From contig ML978159.1 in assembly GCA_010015745.1 (NCBI GenBank), positions 372,001 to 436,000 on the forward strand: 64,000 nucleotides of DNA, in the 5' to 3' direction. The notes below the pieces were generated by a model. That model worked only from the letters and a program-made list of their open reading frames with translations, did no database searches and was not told the DNA's origin. Position numbers and translations under genes: made by a program. Source of the stretch: Setomelanomma holmii (taxonomy: Eukaryota > Ascomycota > Dothideomycetes > Pleosporales > Phaeosphaeriaceae). This document shows, piece by piece, positions 11,483 to 21,175 of the stretch (position 1 is the first letter of the stretch; every line of letters starts with the position of its first letter).

Positions 11483-12053
11483 TCAACGTTTCGACTTGGC
11501 AGCCACCTTCGGGCCCAGAGGGTCGCCGTACCGCACTGAAACATGGTCAGTCAAACTTTCTAGGCATTCTAGGATTCTAGACAGCACTGACGCTTGATCT
11601 GCGAACCCTGATCAACGATCGCATCCAACGCGCGACTCTCATCTTCCCGTGCCCTGGTGTTCTTCCACTCATATCCCGGCGCATCCTCCTGCCTGCTCCA
11701 GCTGTATCCCGTGTCTGGATCTGTATGCGAGCCAGCAGCCGTCTGGGCGAGAGACAATGGTCGTTTGCCGTTAGCATTGACCGTGGAGCTGAGCGTTGAC
11801 GTATCACGGGGTAGTGCGGGGCCTTGGGAGTTTGGTGGGGATAAATCGGGGGCGGCAAGGTTCTGAATCGAAGCGTTCATGGGTGTGGCGGGATTGTTGG
11901 GCAGCGCTTCATCGGGAAACATCTCGTCCTCGTCGGCGGAGGAATGCATGGTTGAGTCGCCATCGATGTCTGAAGACGGTGAGGTTAGCTCGTCTATCTT
12001 GCGTTTGGGAGGCATCGTGATGGTAGTGAAGGGGTGAGAGACGTACCGGACAT
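11483..12053 (-). CDS. Small conserved-looking protein of unknown function, two possible 5' ends
   Basis: I do not recognise the family. Exon 11592-11969 (or to 12015) is joined to exon 11483-11535 by a 56-nt intron (GTCAGT..CAG, branch CTGAC), giving the basic C-terminus RYGDPLGPKVAAKSKR. Two starts are possible. (a) ATG at 12013-12015, beginning MPPKRKIDELT, 158 aa. (b) ATG at 12051-12053, a coding exon of only 7 nt (M-S-G), a 77-nt intron 11970-12046 with a textbook GTACGT donor, GCTAACC branch and CAG acceptor, then DIDGDSTMHSS; 145 aa. Both keep the frame. The body is acidic, then GYSWSRQEDAPGYEWKNTRAREDESRALD, shown here only for its Trp/Arg/Glu pattern, predicted helical. It shares a short divergent promoter with the SUZ gene at 12342. 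Confidence 0.6.
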
Positions 12054-12341
12054 GGTAGCGAATTATGGGGAGACTAGGCGGTGGTCAGCGGTGGAATTGT
12101 TTGTGGGCGCATCGGGAGGCAGCAGTGAATGTTGGTAACGGTGGTGCTCTAGCTCATCCATGCAGGCGGGGCGGGAGCGACCTAGCGTAAGTGCGGGCGC
12201 TTTCAGCCCGGGTCGCTAAATGTTCCCTGCCTTTCTCGACTCCGCTGCGACATCCTTTTGCTGTTTCTCCCAAGCGCATTCTTTCTTCGCGCGGTTCTTT
12301 CACTCCTGACTGCTGCGTTATTGGATACTGCAGTATATAGG

Positions 12342-13217
12342 ATGCCACCACAGAACGGACCACTTGGTGATGCCTGGGAGGATGATTGGGAGACCATCGC
12401 CGATGTACATCTACCACTCATGATTGTTGCAATCGCTCACAATTCGCAGAAAGAAGACGAGAAGCCTCAGGAGGAACTGCCGCCGAAAAAGCTGTCCCAA
12501 GCTCAGCGTAAAGCCCAGCATGCTGAGCTGAATCGCAAAATATGGGAGTCAGCGTACGCTCACATGCAAAACTGCACCTTCGCAAGACTGACCACTGGCT
12601 TTCACAGCGACAACCCAAATCCCCAGTGGTACCCTGGAATCAAGAACCCAGTCCCCGTAGCTACTTTCAAGCCCAAAGTCACCATGCTCGCGCGCAAGCC
12701 TGCGCCCCAAGTCCTCTCGCGCAACATGGCTGGACTGAACCTCGAAGACGACGATAGCGAAGAGGAGCGGCGCAAGAAAGCAGAGGCGGACTTCGAGGAC
12801 CGCAAGATACGTGCGCAGAAAGAGCGAGCTGAGAAAGAGCGCAAGTACGCAGAAGCACGTGAGCGCATCTTCGGCTCCCCGGCCGCCTCGGAGGAATCTC
12901 GTAGCAACTCTCCCAGTAAGGCTGCGAGAGGCAAGGGCAAATCTCGTGGAGGACGCGAGAGCCAGCCGAGATCCAGCAATGAACAGTCCCCTGCGCAAAC
13001 GGCCGCGCCCGCACCGGCAAGGCAGCTTTACGATCCTACATACACACCAAAGCCAGGCTCGGTGTACATACAGAAGAAAGAGAACAGTGGCAGCCGTCCA
13101 AGCACACCGAGCGTCCTCGAGAAGCCGATACGCCAACCGCTGGGACCAGCAAAAGATGGTGCGCGCGGATTCGCGTCGATGAGGGGTGGTGCCGTCAATG
13201 TTGCAGGTCCGTCATGA
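12342..13217 (+). CDS. SUZ-domain protein (putative RNA-binding)
   Basis: Starts MPPQNGPLGDAWEDDWET. The C-terminal half of the fold region ends in RKYAEARERIFGSP, the hallmark of the SUZ domain, a short positively charged RNA-binding module. Before it come a Lys/Glu-rich helix (EERRKKAEADFEDRKIRAQK) and the KVTMLARKPAPQVLSRNM segment. The tail is low-complexity and basic (GKGKSRGGRESQPRS) and ends near KPIRQPLGPAKDG, like the SUZ-C motif. I place a 45-nt intron at 12405-12449 (GTACAT..CAG); it has no stop and a length divisible by three, so the frame stays open whether or not it is removed. Spliced product 276 aa, unspliced 291. The open frame upstream to 12258 starts with TTG and is probably leader. 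Confidence 0.75.
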   Translation: MPPQNGPLGDAWEDDWETIADVHLPLMIVAIAHNSQKEDEKPQEELPPKKLSQAQRKAQHAELNRKIWESAYAHMQNCTFARLTTGFHSDNPNPQWYPGIKNPVPVATFKPKVTMLARKPAPQVLSRNMAGLNLEDDDSEEERRKKAEADFEDRKIRAQKERAEKERKYAEARERIFGSPAASEESRSNSPSKAARGKGKSRGGRESQPRSSNEQSPAQTAAPAPARQLYDPTYTPKPGSVYIQKKENSGSRPSTPSVLEKPIRQPLGPAKDGARGFASMRGGAVNVAGPS

Positions 13218-14155
13218 TGCGCGGACTATTGCACTATCGCATGCTGCAAATAGCCTCCTCCAAGTCGTGGGAACTTCATCGCGTGGACTCCAGCCATCTC
13301 GTCCCGGCAGGAGCGTGTGTTAACTTGAATCGCAGACCAGAAGCTACATGATCGAGAAGTCGAGCCAGATATCTCACCTCGCCAAGAACAGGATGACGAT
13401 GATGGAACCAGAGGCGACAAGCATCAAACAATCCACTTTGCACGGTGTTCTTCAATCGCACGGCATGGCGTGGTCATCAATCGGCCAACGACGTGGATCA
13501 GTGCCAGCCTTGAGCCAGATCGACTCCGCTCTTCGCCCAAGCATCCCCGGTTCGCGACACGTCCAAGCTCAAGTGGGAGAAAACAACTCCCTGACTGATT
13601 AGGAGAAGAAGGCGTCGCTTAAAGCCATGGTGTCGAAGCTGCACCTGGCTACACTTCGCAGGTTGGGGCGCCATCCTTAGTGGCCACAGGTCACGACCGA
13701 GTCCGCAGTCCACATCAACATAGGATCTTTCTCTACGAGTAATACTGGTTCTGAAGTTATTCTGACCAGGAGATATGATGCATGGGACGAAGTCATCGAG
13801 TCGATAGAGAGAAGCACCAGAGCATATAGAGAGTAAGCCAGGTGAAACAGCGGTCACACATGCATCTTTTACTCAGAGACATTGGAAAAATGACAAAGAG
13901 AAAAAAGCGACTGTGTTCAGGAATGTTCCCAATGCATGTTGGTATTGTTGGCGTGGAAATGCGTCGCGAAGGTGCAAACAAACCGCTGGGGCAGCGCCAT
14001 CAGTCTGGAAGCGTAAGACCGGCCACAATCATTACTTGCGACCCCCTTCATTTTGTGCTCTATCCATTTCGTATGGACCCTATCGTGGTACGACACTACA
14101 AACATAACGCAGGGATAGGGAATCTGTCGGAGGTGGGTGGACTTGAAAGCATATA
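13218..14155. other. gene-free stretch before the Tc1-type element
   Basis: About 940 bp after the SUZ gene. Short open frames only. The TA at 14154-14155 is the left target-site dinucleotide of the transposon. Confidence 0.45.
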
Positions 14156-14183
14156 CAGTAACGCTTCAAAAGTTTCTTCCGCG
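14156..14183 (+). repeat. left terminal inverted repeat of the Tc1-type element
   Basis: Begins CAGTAACGCTTCAAAAG; pairs imperfectly with 15481-15508. Confidence 0.7.
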
Positions 14184-14300
14184 CTAGCCGACGCACCTTC
14201 CAACACCACAACGCGCTCTATTTTTTAATCCACCATAACTATAGCTACACCATGCCGATTTGGACGAGAGTTAGATGAAAATGTGCACAGACTTCCAAAT

Positions 14301-15368
14301 ATGGATTGCGCAACCAGAGATAATATCATTGGGATGCTGCAGGGTGGCTGTACGGTCAAGGAAGTGTCAAGCCACGTTGGGAGGTCGGAACGTGCCATTC
14401 GGGATCTTAGGAAAAAACACCTCCTCACCGGCAGCACCAAAGACAAGCCTCGCAGCGGCAGGCCACCTATACTATCGCTCGCGCAGAAGAAGATCGTGTA
14501 CAGAAAAGTACGTGCTGCCCCTAAGATTGAGTACTCAAAGCTTGCTGTGGAGAGCGTCTTTGTCAACTATGAGGGCACCCCTTCGAAGCCACCTAGTTGC
14601 AGCACATTGTACCGTGCTCTTAAGAGACAAGGCCTCACCAATTACAGGTGTAAAGTACGTCCAAAACTCAACAAAGGCCATGCCCTAAAGCGTCTGCAGT
14701 TCTGCCGAGAGTACAGGCACTTCAGATAGAGTCAGCGCACCTTTAAGTTCTCAGATGAGTGCTCCATTCAGAAGGGCGCAGGCGATAATACTGAGTGGTG
14801 CTTTCAACGTCCTTGGGAGAAATGGAAGACTGAGATGATTACTACAATTGGTACCAGCCGTAACACTGCCCAGATGGTATGGGCTTCAGTGTGGCTCGAC
14901 AAACGTCGCCGCCCTTGGAGGTCAAATTTGGTCATCATGGACCGCGATCCTAGTGCCAAAAAACAAGGCTACTCCAGCCAAAGTTACATGGACGCCTTGA
15001 CTAAAGGCCTCCTCCCAAATTACAGGCGTTCGCAGCTCTTCATGCAGGATAACGCTGGCATACACACGTCAGGAGCAAGCAAGAGATTCCTCCGAGACCA
15101 CTACATCAACTTAGTCGTATGGCCACCTTATTCACCAGATCTTAACCCAATTGAGCACCTCTGGTGGCATCTCAAGAAGCGCACGTATAAGTACTACCCA
15201 CAATACAACAATTACAGCGTGGCTGAAGAGGAGTGGGATGGTTTTTGTGAGGTTCTAAAAGAGTGCTGGCGCGCCATCCCCTCTAAGCTTATTTACAAGC
15301 TCATCATGAGTATGCCGAGACGTATGGAGGCCTGCAGACGTGCGCAAGGCTGGCAAACGAAGTATTGA
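14301..15368 (+). pseudogene. Tc1/impala-type transposase with one nonsense codon
   Basis: One continuous frame of 356 codons from the ATG at 14301 (MDCATRDNIIGMLQGG) to the stop at 15366-15368, interrupted only by TAG at 14727-14729. Order of domains: paired-like HTH (residues 1-110), then the DDE catalytic domain with FKFSDECSIQ (first Asp), LFMQDNAGIH (second Asp) and PYSPDLNPIEHLWWHLKKR (final Glu), 34 residues between the second and third acidic residues: DD34E. The stop sits in YRHFR-stop-SQRTFKFSDE, where related transposases usually have Trp; TGG to TAG is a G-to-A change. All catalytic residues survive. Confidence 0.85.
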
Positions 15369-15480
15369 TCACATGACGAGCTTATTCACACAAAAAATCC
15401 CGAAATATATAGTATTGTGGCTGTTCTATTGCCCTGGTTGTGATGTGGGTGCGTATGCTCAGTGAGGTGGCCCAAGCGTT

Positions 15481-15508
15481 CGCGGCGGAAACTTTTGAAC
15501 TAGTACTG
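15481..15508 (-). repeat. right terminal inverted repeat of the Tc1-type element
   Basis: Read inward it begins CAGTACTAGTTCAAAAG; matches the left end with a handful of mismatches. Confidence 0.7.
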
Positions 15509-15816
15509 TGAGTCCTTTTCGTTTCTTAGGTCAACATAGCAAAATGGACTAGACCTCGCCGTGTGAGCATGATACATCTAGAGATTTCGACGGATGTTAG
15601 CCAAACATCGGCTATTGGGTCGAGTGTCTGCATCTGCACGATTGCGTAGAGTCTAGCTCGCCGCATCAGGCTGAGCTGTTTAGCCTCGTCTCTGGATTTG
15701 CTGCTGCTTAGGTCAGCCTGAAAAGACACCCCGCAACTTTATACTATGTAACACCATTACGCTGCTGTTTCGGCTGATATTCAATAATTTTTCCGAACTA
15801 CTCAAGCATCCGCGTC
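15509..15816. other. short gap between transposon and HET pseudogene
   Basis: About 300 bp, moderately AT-rich; no supported feature. It may hold the former promoter of the HET gene. Confidence 0.4.
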
Positions 15817-17319
15817 ATGACGATGCCACCATACAAGTACCAAGAATTACGTCAATCCGAGGAGGAGATCCGACTACTAGAACTTCTTCCGAACAATGGC
15901 AATGACAAGCTCAAGAAATTTCCATCGTGCCGGATTATCCACGCCAGCCTTCAAAAGAAACGGGAATACACGGCGTTATCATATGTCTGGGACGATTCCG
16001 GGAATTCACGCTTGATACTCCTCGAAAATTATTCTGTCAAAGTTACCAAAAACTTATACGATGCAATGATGGCGCTCAGGCCTGCCGCAGAGCCCCTTGT
16101 TATCTGGATCGATTCTCTTTGTATCAATCAGTCAGACACAAAAGAGAAAAGCTGGCAGGTTGGCCTCATGAGAGATATCTATCGACAGGCGCACAACGTC
16201 ATTGCTTGGTTGGGTCCAGCCGACGAAAGCAGTGACTCGGTAATGGATTACCTCGACGATTTAGGGCGGCGAGCCGAAGCCTGTGGATTGGCCAATGGTC
16301 CTGAAGATTGTATAAAATTATGACAACTGAACCGCGAGACAAAACTTTTGCTCTGCTAGGTCTCGCAGCGGATCGAGAAGACTTGGAGAAACTGGAAGTG
16401 CTCCCAAACTACGAGAAATCAGAGAAATGAGTATTCACTGTGGTCACTGCGGCGTTGCTTCAGCAGGGCCATGTTTCCATCCTATCGCGCTGTCGCGCTT
16501 CTGGAGGGAAGCGTCGCTTGCCATCTTGGGTTCCAAATTGGTCTCAGCAGATGCCAGCAACTCTACAAGACGTGGAGCCCGATCACATGACTCTCACCCC
16601 AGAGTACAATGCATCCGGAGCAAGCAAATGCCCGAGAGACATCGAGATTGTCCGGAGAGGTGAGGCGATCGAGGGCATCTCGGTTCAATGCTACGTGTAC
16701 GATAAAATTCAAAGTCGGAGCCGTTCCCAGAGTGCTCGAAACAGGGACATGTAAGTCCGCCTTCGGTTGGCTTTACGAGATACTCCGCCTCACATACACA
16801 CGCGATCGAGCCTATGTCGATTTCCACGAGCGTCTTTGTGCAGTAGTCAGAACTTCGTTCGAGGGCGTTACGTTTGGAACTGGAGAATTCCTAGTAAGAC
16901 CAACAGGAGACTGCCTTGATGCTCGATATCTTGAGGCTTTACATGTTCTCCAGTAAGGGATTAGCAACATCAATCAGCAGCATATAAGAGCCGATCTGAA
17001 AGTTCACTGCGCAAGCAAGAAGAGTGCAGCAATGACCAAATTTAAGAATGGCAAGCTGCTGGGACATCTTTTTGAGGATTATATGAGGATGAGTGCAGAA
17101 AAGTCTCCATTCATCACCCGGAAAGGTCACCTTGGCCTCAGTTCTGTAAATGTCAAAGTAGGCGATATCGTCGCACTAGTTCACGGAGCTCAAGTTCCTT
17201 TCGTCCTTCAGCGCCGAAGGAATGAAAAGCACATTATCGTCAGCGAAGCTTATGTGGATGGTATCATGGACGAAGAAGCAGCAGAAACGGCTGTGTGGCA
17301 GAAGCTAGAATTCGTTTAG
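15817..17319 (+). pseudogene. HET-domain protein gene, decayed (internal deletion, nonsense, frameshift)
   Basis: HET domains mediate vegetative incompatibility and related cell-death responses in fungi. The first 168 codons are good HET sequence: YTALSYVWDDS, LVIWIDSLCINQSDTKEKSW, MRDIYRQAHNVIAWLG. The frame stops at 16321. In another phase at 16320 the protein resumes directly at TTEPRDKTFALLGLAADRE, so the middle part with the usual RxWVxQE motif is missing. That second frame has TGA at 16428-16430 (before VFTVVTAALLQQGHVSIL; CGA to TGA would explain it). Near 16700 the phase shifts again (KVGAVPRVLETGT..). The C-terminal part resumes at about 17032 with KGHLGLSSVNVKVGDIVALV and PFVLQRR..VSEAYVDGIMD, typical of HET C-termini. 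At least four lesions, so not functional as annotated. Confidence 0.85.
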
Positions 17320-19082
17320 CTGCACTGGCATTAGTGCGAATCAATACTGCGCGCCCCTGTTCCTCGCTAAGTCTTGTGGGTGCTCTATACACTTCCGGTG
17401 AAGAGGTCACATCTTTCTCCATGTCCTGCAGCAATCGAGCTGCAAGTACTTCCCTTAGCTATCGGCATCGATGTCCCTTATTCTTATCAGTGGTCTCTGG
17501 ATAGCTGAAGACCGCCAGATTCTACAATCGATCAGCGGTCATGATAAATCATTATCACGTTGCTCTTATCTTGACTACAGATGCCCGCCGTGAAGATTCG
17601 CCGTATAAATACTAATCTTCTGCACTAGCATTTGTTAACAATGACGATTCTACCTCCCTGGGAAAGACTGAATGATTCGATTAATTTTCCCTCGTTTAAA
17701 AACTCCCTGTCGATCATGTGACGTCTTCACATCTTCATACGAGCCTACGTTTTTTCGTGCTAATATCAGCCAACAAGCAAGTCGTCAAAGTACTCTGCGG
17801 CGGCACCGCTCTGCACACTGTGGACGTATCTATATCTACTGCTTTCATGATTAAAATTTCTTGCCGATAAATCGTGACGGTGGTCCAGATGCAGATGCTT
17901 ACATGGCAGGTCTTAGAGGTATAAAACTCCTGCTTAGATATGCGAACTGTGATATCTGATCGCTGTCTGCTGGGGAGGAAAAGCGTTGTGTCTTTAGAAA
18001 GCGGATACCACAGCTGAGTGTTATAGACAAGAGGTGGTACTTGCGTTCAAGACGTGGTTATTGCGTAGAATAATTGGTGATGGAATACAGAGCAGCATAT
18101 GACACGGAAAGGTTGCCTACAGCGTTCACCAGACGGTCGTGTGTTGTGAGAGGTGCTCCAGGCGTGAGATCATTGCATATAGTGGCGACGAAGTTGAGGT
18201 GCAAAAGGACCTGATATGAGAACTCTTTCGCTTAGTTTTTGCGTGGTGCGAGTAGAGTGTCGAACACTCGTTCATGGTACGAAGAGTTCGACATAGCATG
18301 AAGACGTTCGTTATATCTTGGAGATGCGGCACCAGATGTGGCAGCAATTCGTGCCCGCTCAGCTCAACCATAGTTAACTACGATCATTCACGGGTACACT
18401 AGTTTACAGAAGCCGAAGTATCTTTCAAAGAATTCACGCAAATCGCAATTGCTATAGGTAAAAATATCTGGGGTCATACAGAGTGCTGCGAAAGTGTGAT
18501 TTGGAAGGAGTTCGCATTGTAGGTAGTATGGCGATTTAGTTTTTGGCATGGAAATCTTGGATGTAGCGTACGAAATCAGGTCATGGTAAGAAGTTTTTGA
18601 GGCCGAGCTGGGTTATGGTATAGCGAGACATGGACTTGATTATGAACTTGTTTGGCGTAGAGAAGTTGTTGATGACGTAGCTTTATTGATTATTGCGCGT
18701 CAGGAATATACTTGAGCTTTCATTGAGATAAACTTCCCAGAGGTCTGCTTGTAGATAAGGATCTCAAATCTTGTTCTTACTGCTTGCGCCTTGACCATTA
18801 CCTATCATTGAATCGATGATCGATGCAACGAAGGTATCCACCTGGATATGGATGTTCGGAATGACAAAGATTAGTCACTCATTGTTGATTGAGAGCTGAT
18901 AAAGAAGACGGCCGGGAGCAATTCCTTCACGAGGTCGAGCAGAGCCTGCTAGTCGCCGTAGCTTCACGAATACCGTTCTCGCACCTGGGCGGTGGATTGT
19001 GTAACGATCAGCAGGTATATTCGGGGCGAACATGGACCGTGTCTTGCTTCCCTTCTCGCGTTTCTTCCGACTCATGATTTCC
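17320..19082. other. AT-rich gene desert inside the HET island
   Basis: About 1.76 kb with visibly more A and T than the conserved blocks and no reading frame of note. Consistent with old, heavily mutated DNA. No tRNA, transposon end or repeat was recognised. Confidence 0.45.
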
Positions 19083-20577
19083 CTAATGGACCAGGTCTCC
19101 TGCGCACGGTGTCGAACGAGTTGAATGGTAAGAGACAAGCTTGAATCCTGTACCAGATGTTCGACAAGTCACTTGGACAGCACGTCCAGATTCATCGGAT
19201 CTTCGTGTTTGAATTTTGAAGTGTGGACCTGAACCGGACTGTGCCCGTTCTGTGCAACCACTCGCACTCCAACCATCTACACGGACTAAGGCGCTGGCGA
19301 CGAAGAACATTACCTCAATGTTGGCATTACTCTCTACGAGTTTGGGCCCGGGATAGATCAGGAGCTTGGTATGTTGAACCCTCGACACAAGGTCTCCAAG
19401 ATCAGGCAGGAAAGCCGGGGTGAAGCGCGGGCGAACACATGCTTCCATTTGATGAGGACGATGCAGTAGCAGACATATTGCACCCCCGTCATATCCTTCG
19501 AGAGCATGATTAAGTACTGCCACGTGAGTAACCTCGACTGGTCGAGGTGGATCAACGCCGAGGAAATCTAACTTACTGGCAACGTCTCCATAGATCAACA
19601 ACAGGAGCGTGGTCGACATTTCATTGCGGACCTGCGTGACAGTCGTCATGATCTGTTCGTGTGCTTGTGTGCCATACCGCTCGGAGGCCTTGACATTGCT
19701 GTATCGAAAACTCCATGGCGCGATTTGACTGTCCTTTGTAGGACAGTATACACAATTGATGACGTCGCAGAAGCTCGTCGGTGAACTGGCTAATAGCGGC
19801 AGACCGTCTTTATGTTGAGCATGTTGAAACAAGAACATGGAGTGATCGGCTGTCGTGTTATAGATGGCTTCCTGGAACCTGACGAACGCTTTTTCTTGAC
19901 CTTCTCCATACAGCAGTGGCATGTTGACGTCGAACAAACCGAGGAGAGAGTATGCCTGATCTTACTCTCTCGTGACGTGCCAGTGAGCCGCCCACGATAA
20001 TCTCTGCGGCGCACTGAACAGATCAACATCCTGGACACCGACAAGGACGTCTTGGTCTATCGATGCTATGTCCGCAATCTGTTGGTATCTTTCGAACTTT
20101 GTGCCTATGGCATCCCAGTTCTCCGCATAAAATTCGACAAAACTAGGCGCAACGAGTTCTTGCAGTGTCCAGCCTCGTGTGAACCATTTGCTCTCCGCGA
20201 ACGTCGTGCTCCATCCGGCTTCCTTATCAGACACGTCCGCCAGATACGCATAGCATTACATTTGCCTCGGCATAAAATTTCCACATTGAGTTGATCGCCT
20301 CTGACAAGTCAGCTGAGCTTGCCTTGTCGATGCAACAGCTGTCGATCCAGATCCAGTCGTAGCAATCTTTGCGTGCTTGATTACAAGCACCCTGTATCTT
20401 GGCAATGCCGCTCCTTAATCACAAGGAGTCCTCTAGCTGTGAGATGCTCGCGTTGTTCAAGTCTGCGAAGGTGACTTCTACGGTGGTCCATCGATGAGAA
20501 AGAATTGCAGAGTCTGGTGCCTCGCTCAGTTCGTATGTATGGCTGAGCTTCTGGGACTGGGTATTCAGAAGGCTCAT
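19083..20577 (-). pseudogene. HET-domain (HET-E/DUF8212-like) gene with two nonsense codons and a frameshift
   Basis: Starts at the ATG 20575-20577 with MSLLNTQSQKLSHTYEL and follows the standard series of this HET class: AILSHRWTTVEVTFADL, YDWIWIDSCCIDKASSA, LSEAINSMWKFY, SKWFTRGWTLQELVAPS, DQAYSLLGLFDVNMPLLYGEG. Faults: TGA at 20419-20421; a one-base frameshift near 20255, after which the CYAYLADVS-like segment is read in another phase; TAA at 19962-19964 just before DQAYSLLGLF. The rest of the frame to 19083 is open and continues into the usual C-terminal region of this family. The TGA would fit CGA to TGA; the TAA could be a former CAA. No intron explains these stops. Confidence 0.85.
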
Positions 20578-20649
20578 TGTGAGAAGAGATTCGTCTTTGC
20601 CTGATCTACCCGATCGAAATCGCAGCTACGCTATTCATGTTGCATCGAT

Positions 20650-21175
20650 GGAGCATATTTGTCGCGAGGCTGAGGTAGTCTAGCTTGACAATGAAGCCAA
20701 GGCCAGCAACAGCCAAGCCATATGCGAGTTTCTGCCTCTGAATTCCGCCTTCAGCCTCGCTGGTTGCTGAGGAAGATATGCTCTTCTGAGTTCCAGCAGA
20801 CTACAACTGTCTCGTGTTTGCAAGATTCCCTTCCTGTGAGGATCTGGCTCTTTCCTGGGTTCTGCCTGGCCAATAAGATTTTGTCCACTTATACAGTGAA
20901 TGCCTGCTTCAGCTCGCCGTCTTCCATTCACCATACGCTGGTCCCATCAACGTTCGAAATCGCAACAATCTTGGCCCCCATCGCCACGGATATCTCGTCG
21001 TCAGATCAAGCTCTAGGCAACAGCGCCTTCGTAGCAGAAGCACTGTCCTTCCTCTGCCGCCCAGCTGCCGGAATAGGCCAAATCTCCGGTATACGCATAT
21101 CATGGTCGATGACATGGTCAGACGGGTCATGGAAGCTCTACGTCCTCATTGCTGATTCGATACAGTCGTCATAGG
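20650..21175 (-). pseudogene. possible decayed coding segment, family unknown
   Basis: One minus-strand phase reads as protein-like sequence if a few stops are ignored, for example MRIPEIWPIPAAGRQRKD, ISVAMGAKIVAISNVDGTSVW and ILTGRESCKHETVVVCW. The stops lie at codons (TGA, TAA) that C-to-T changes of CGA or CAA would produce. A similar stretch further upstream on the same strand (about 21640-21800) reads VGRSHFAFIFLEARGDSS and PVTIKEPNVLPIKGA. I cannot name the family; chance is possible. Confidence 0.25.

Larger units (their letters stand above)
14156..15508 (+). mobile_element. Tc1/mariner (impala-like, DD34E) DNA transposon, inactivated
   Basis: A 1353-bp element bounded by imperfect terminal inverted repeats: both ends read CAGTA inward, then differ at a few bases, then share TTCAAAAGTTTC and CCGCG. 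The left flank is TA, as expected for this superfamily; the right flank is TG, so one copy of the target duplication has changed. It carries a single transposase frame with one internal stop. It sits at the left edge of the HET island. Confidence 0.8.
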
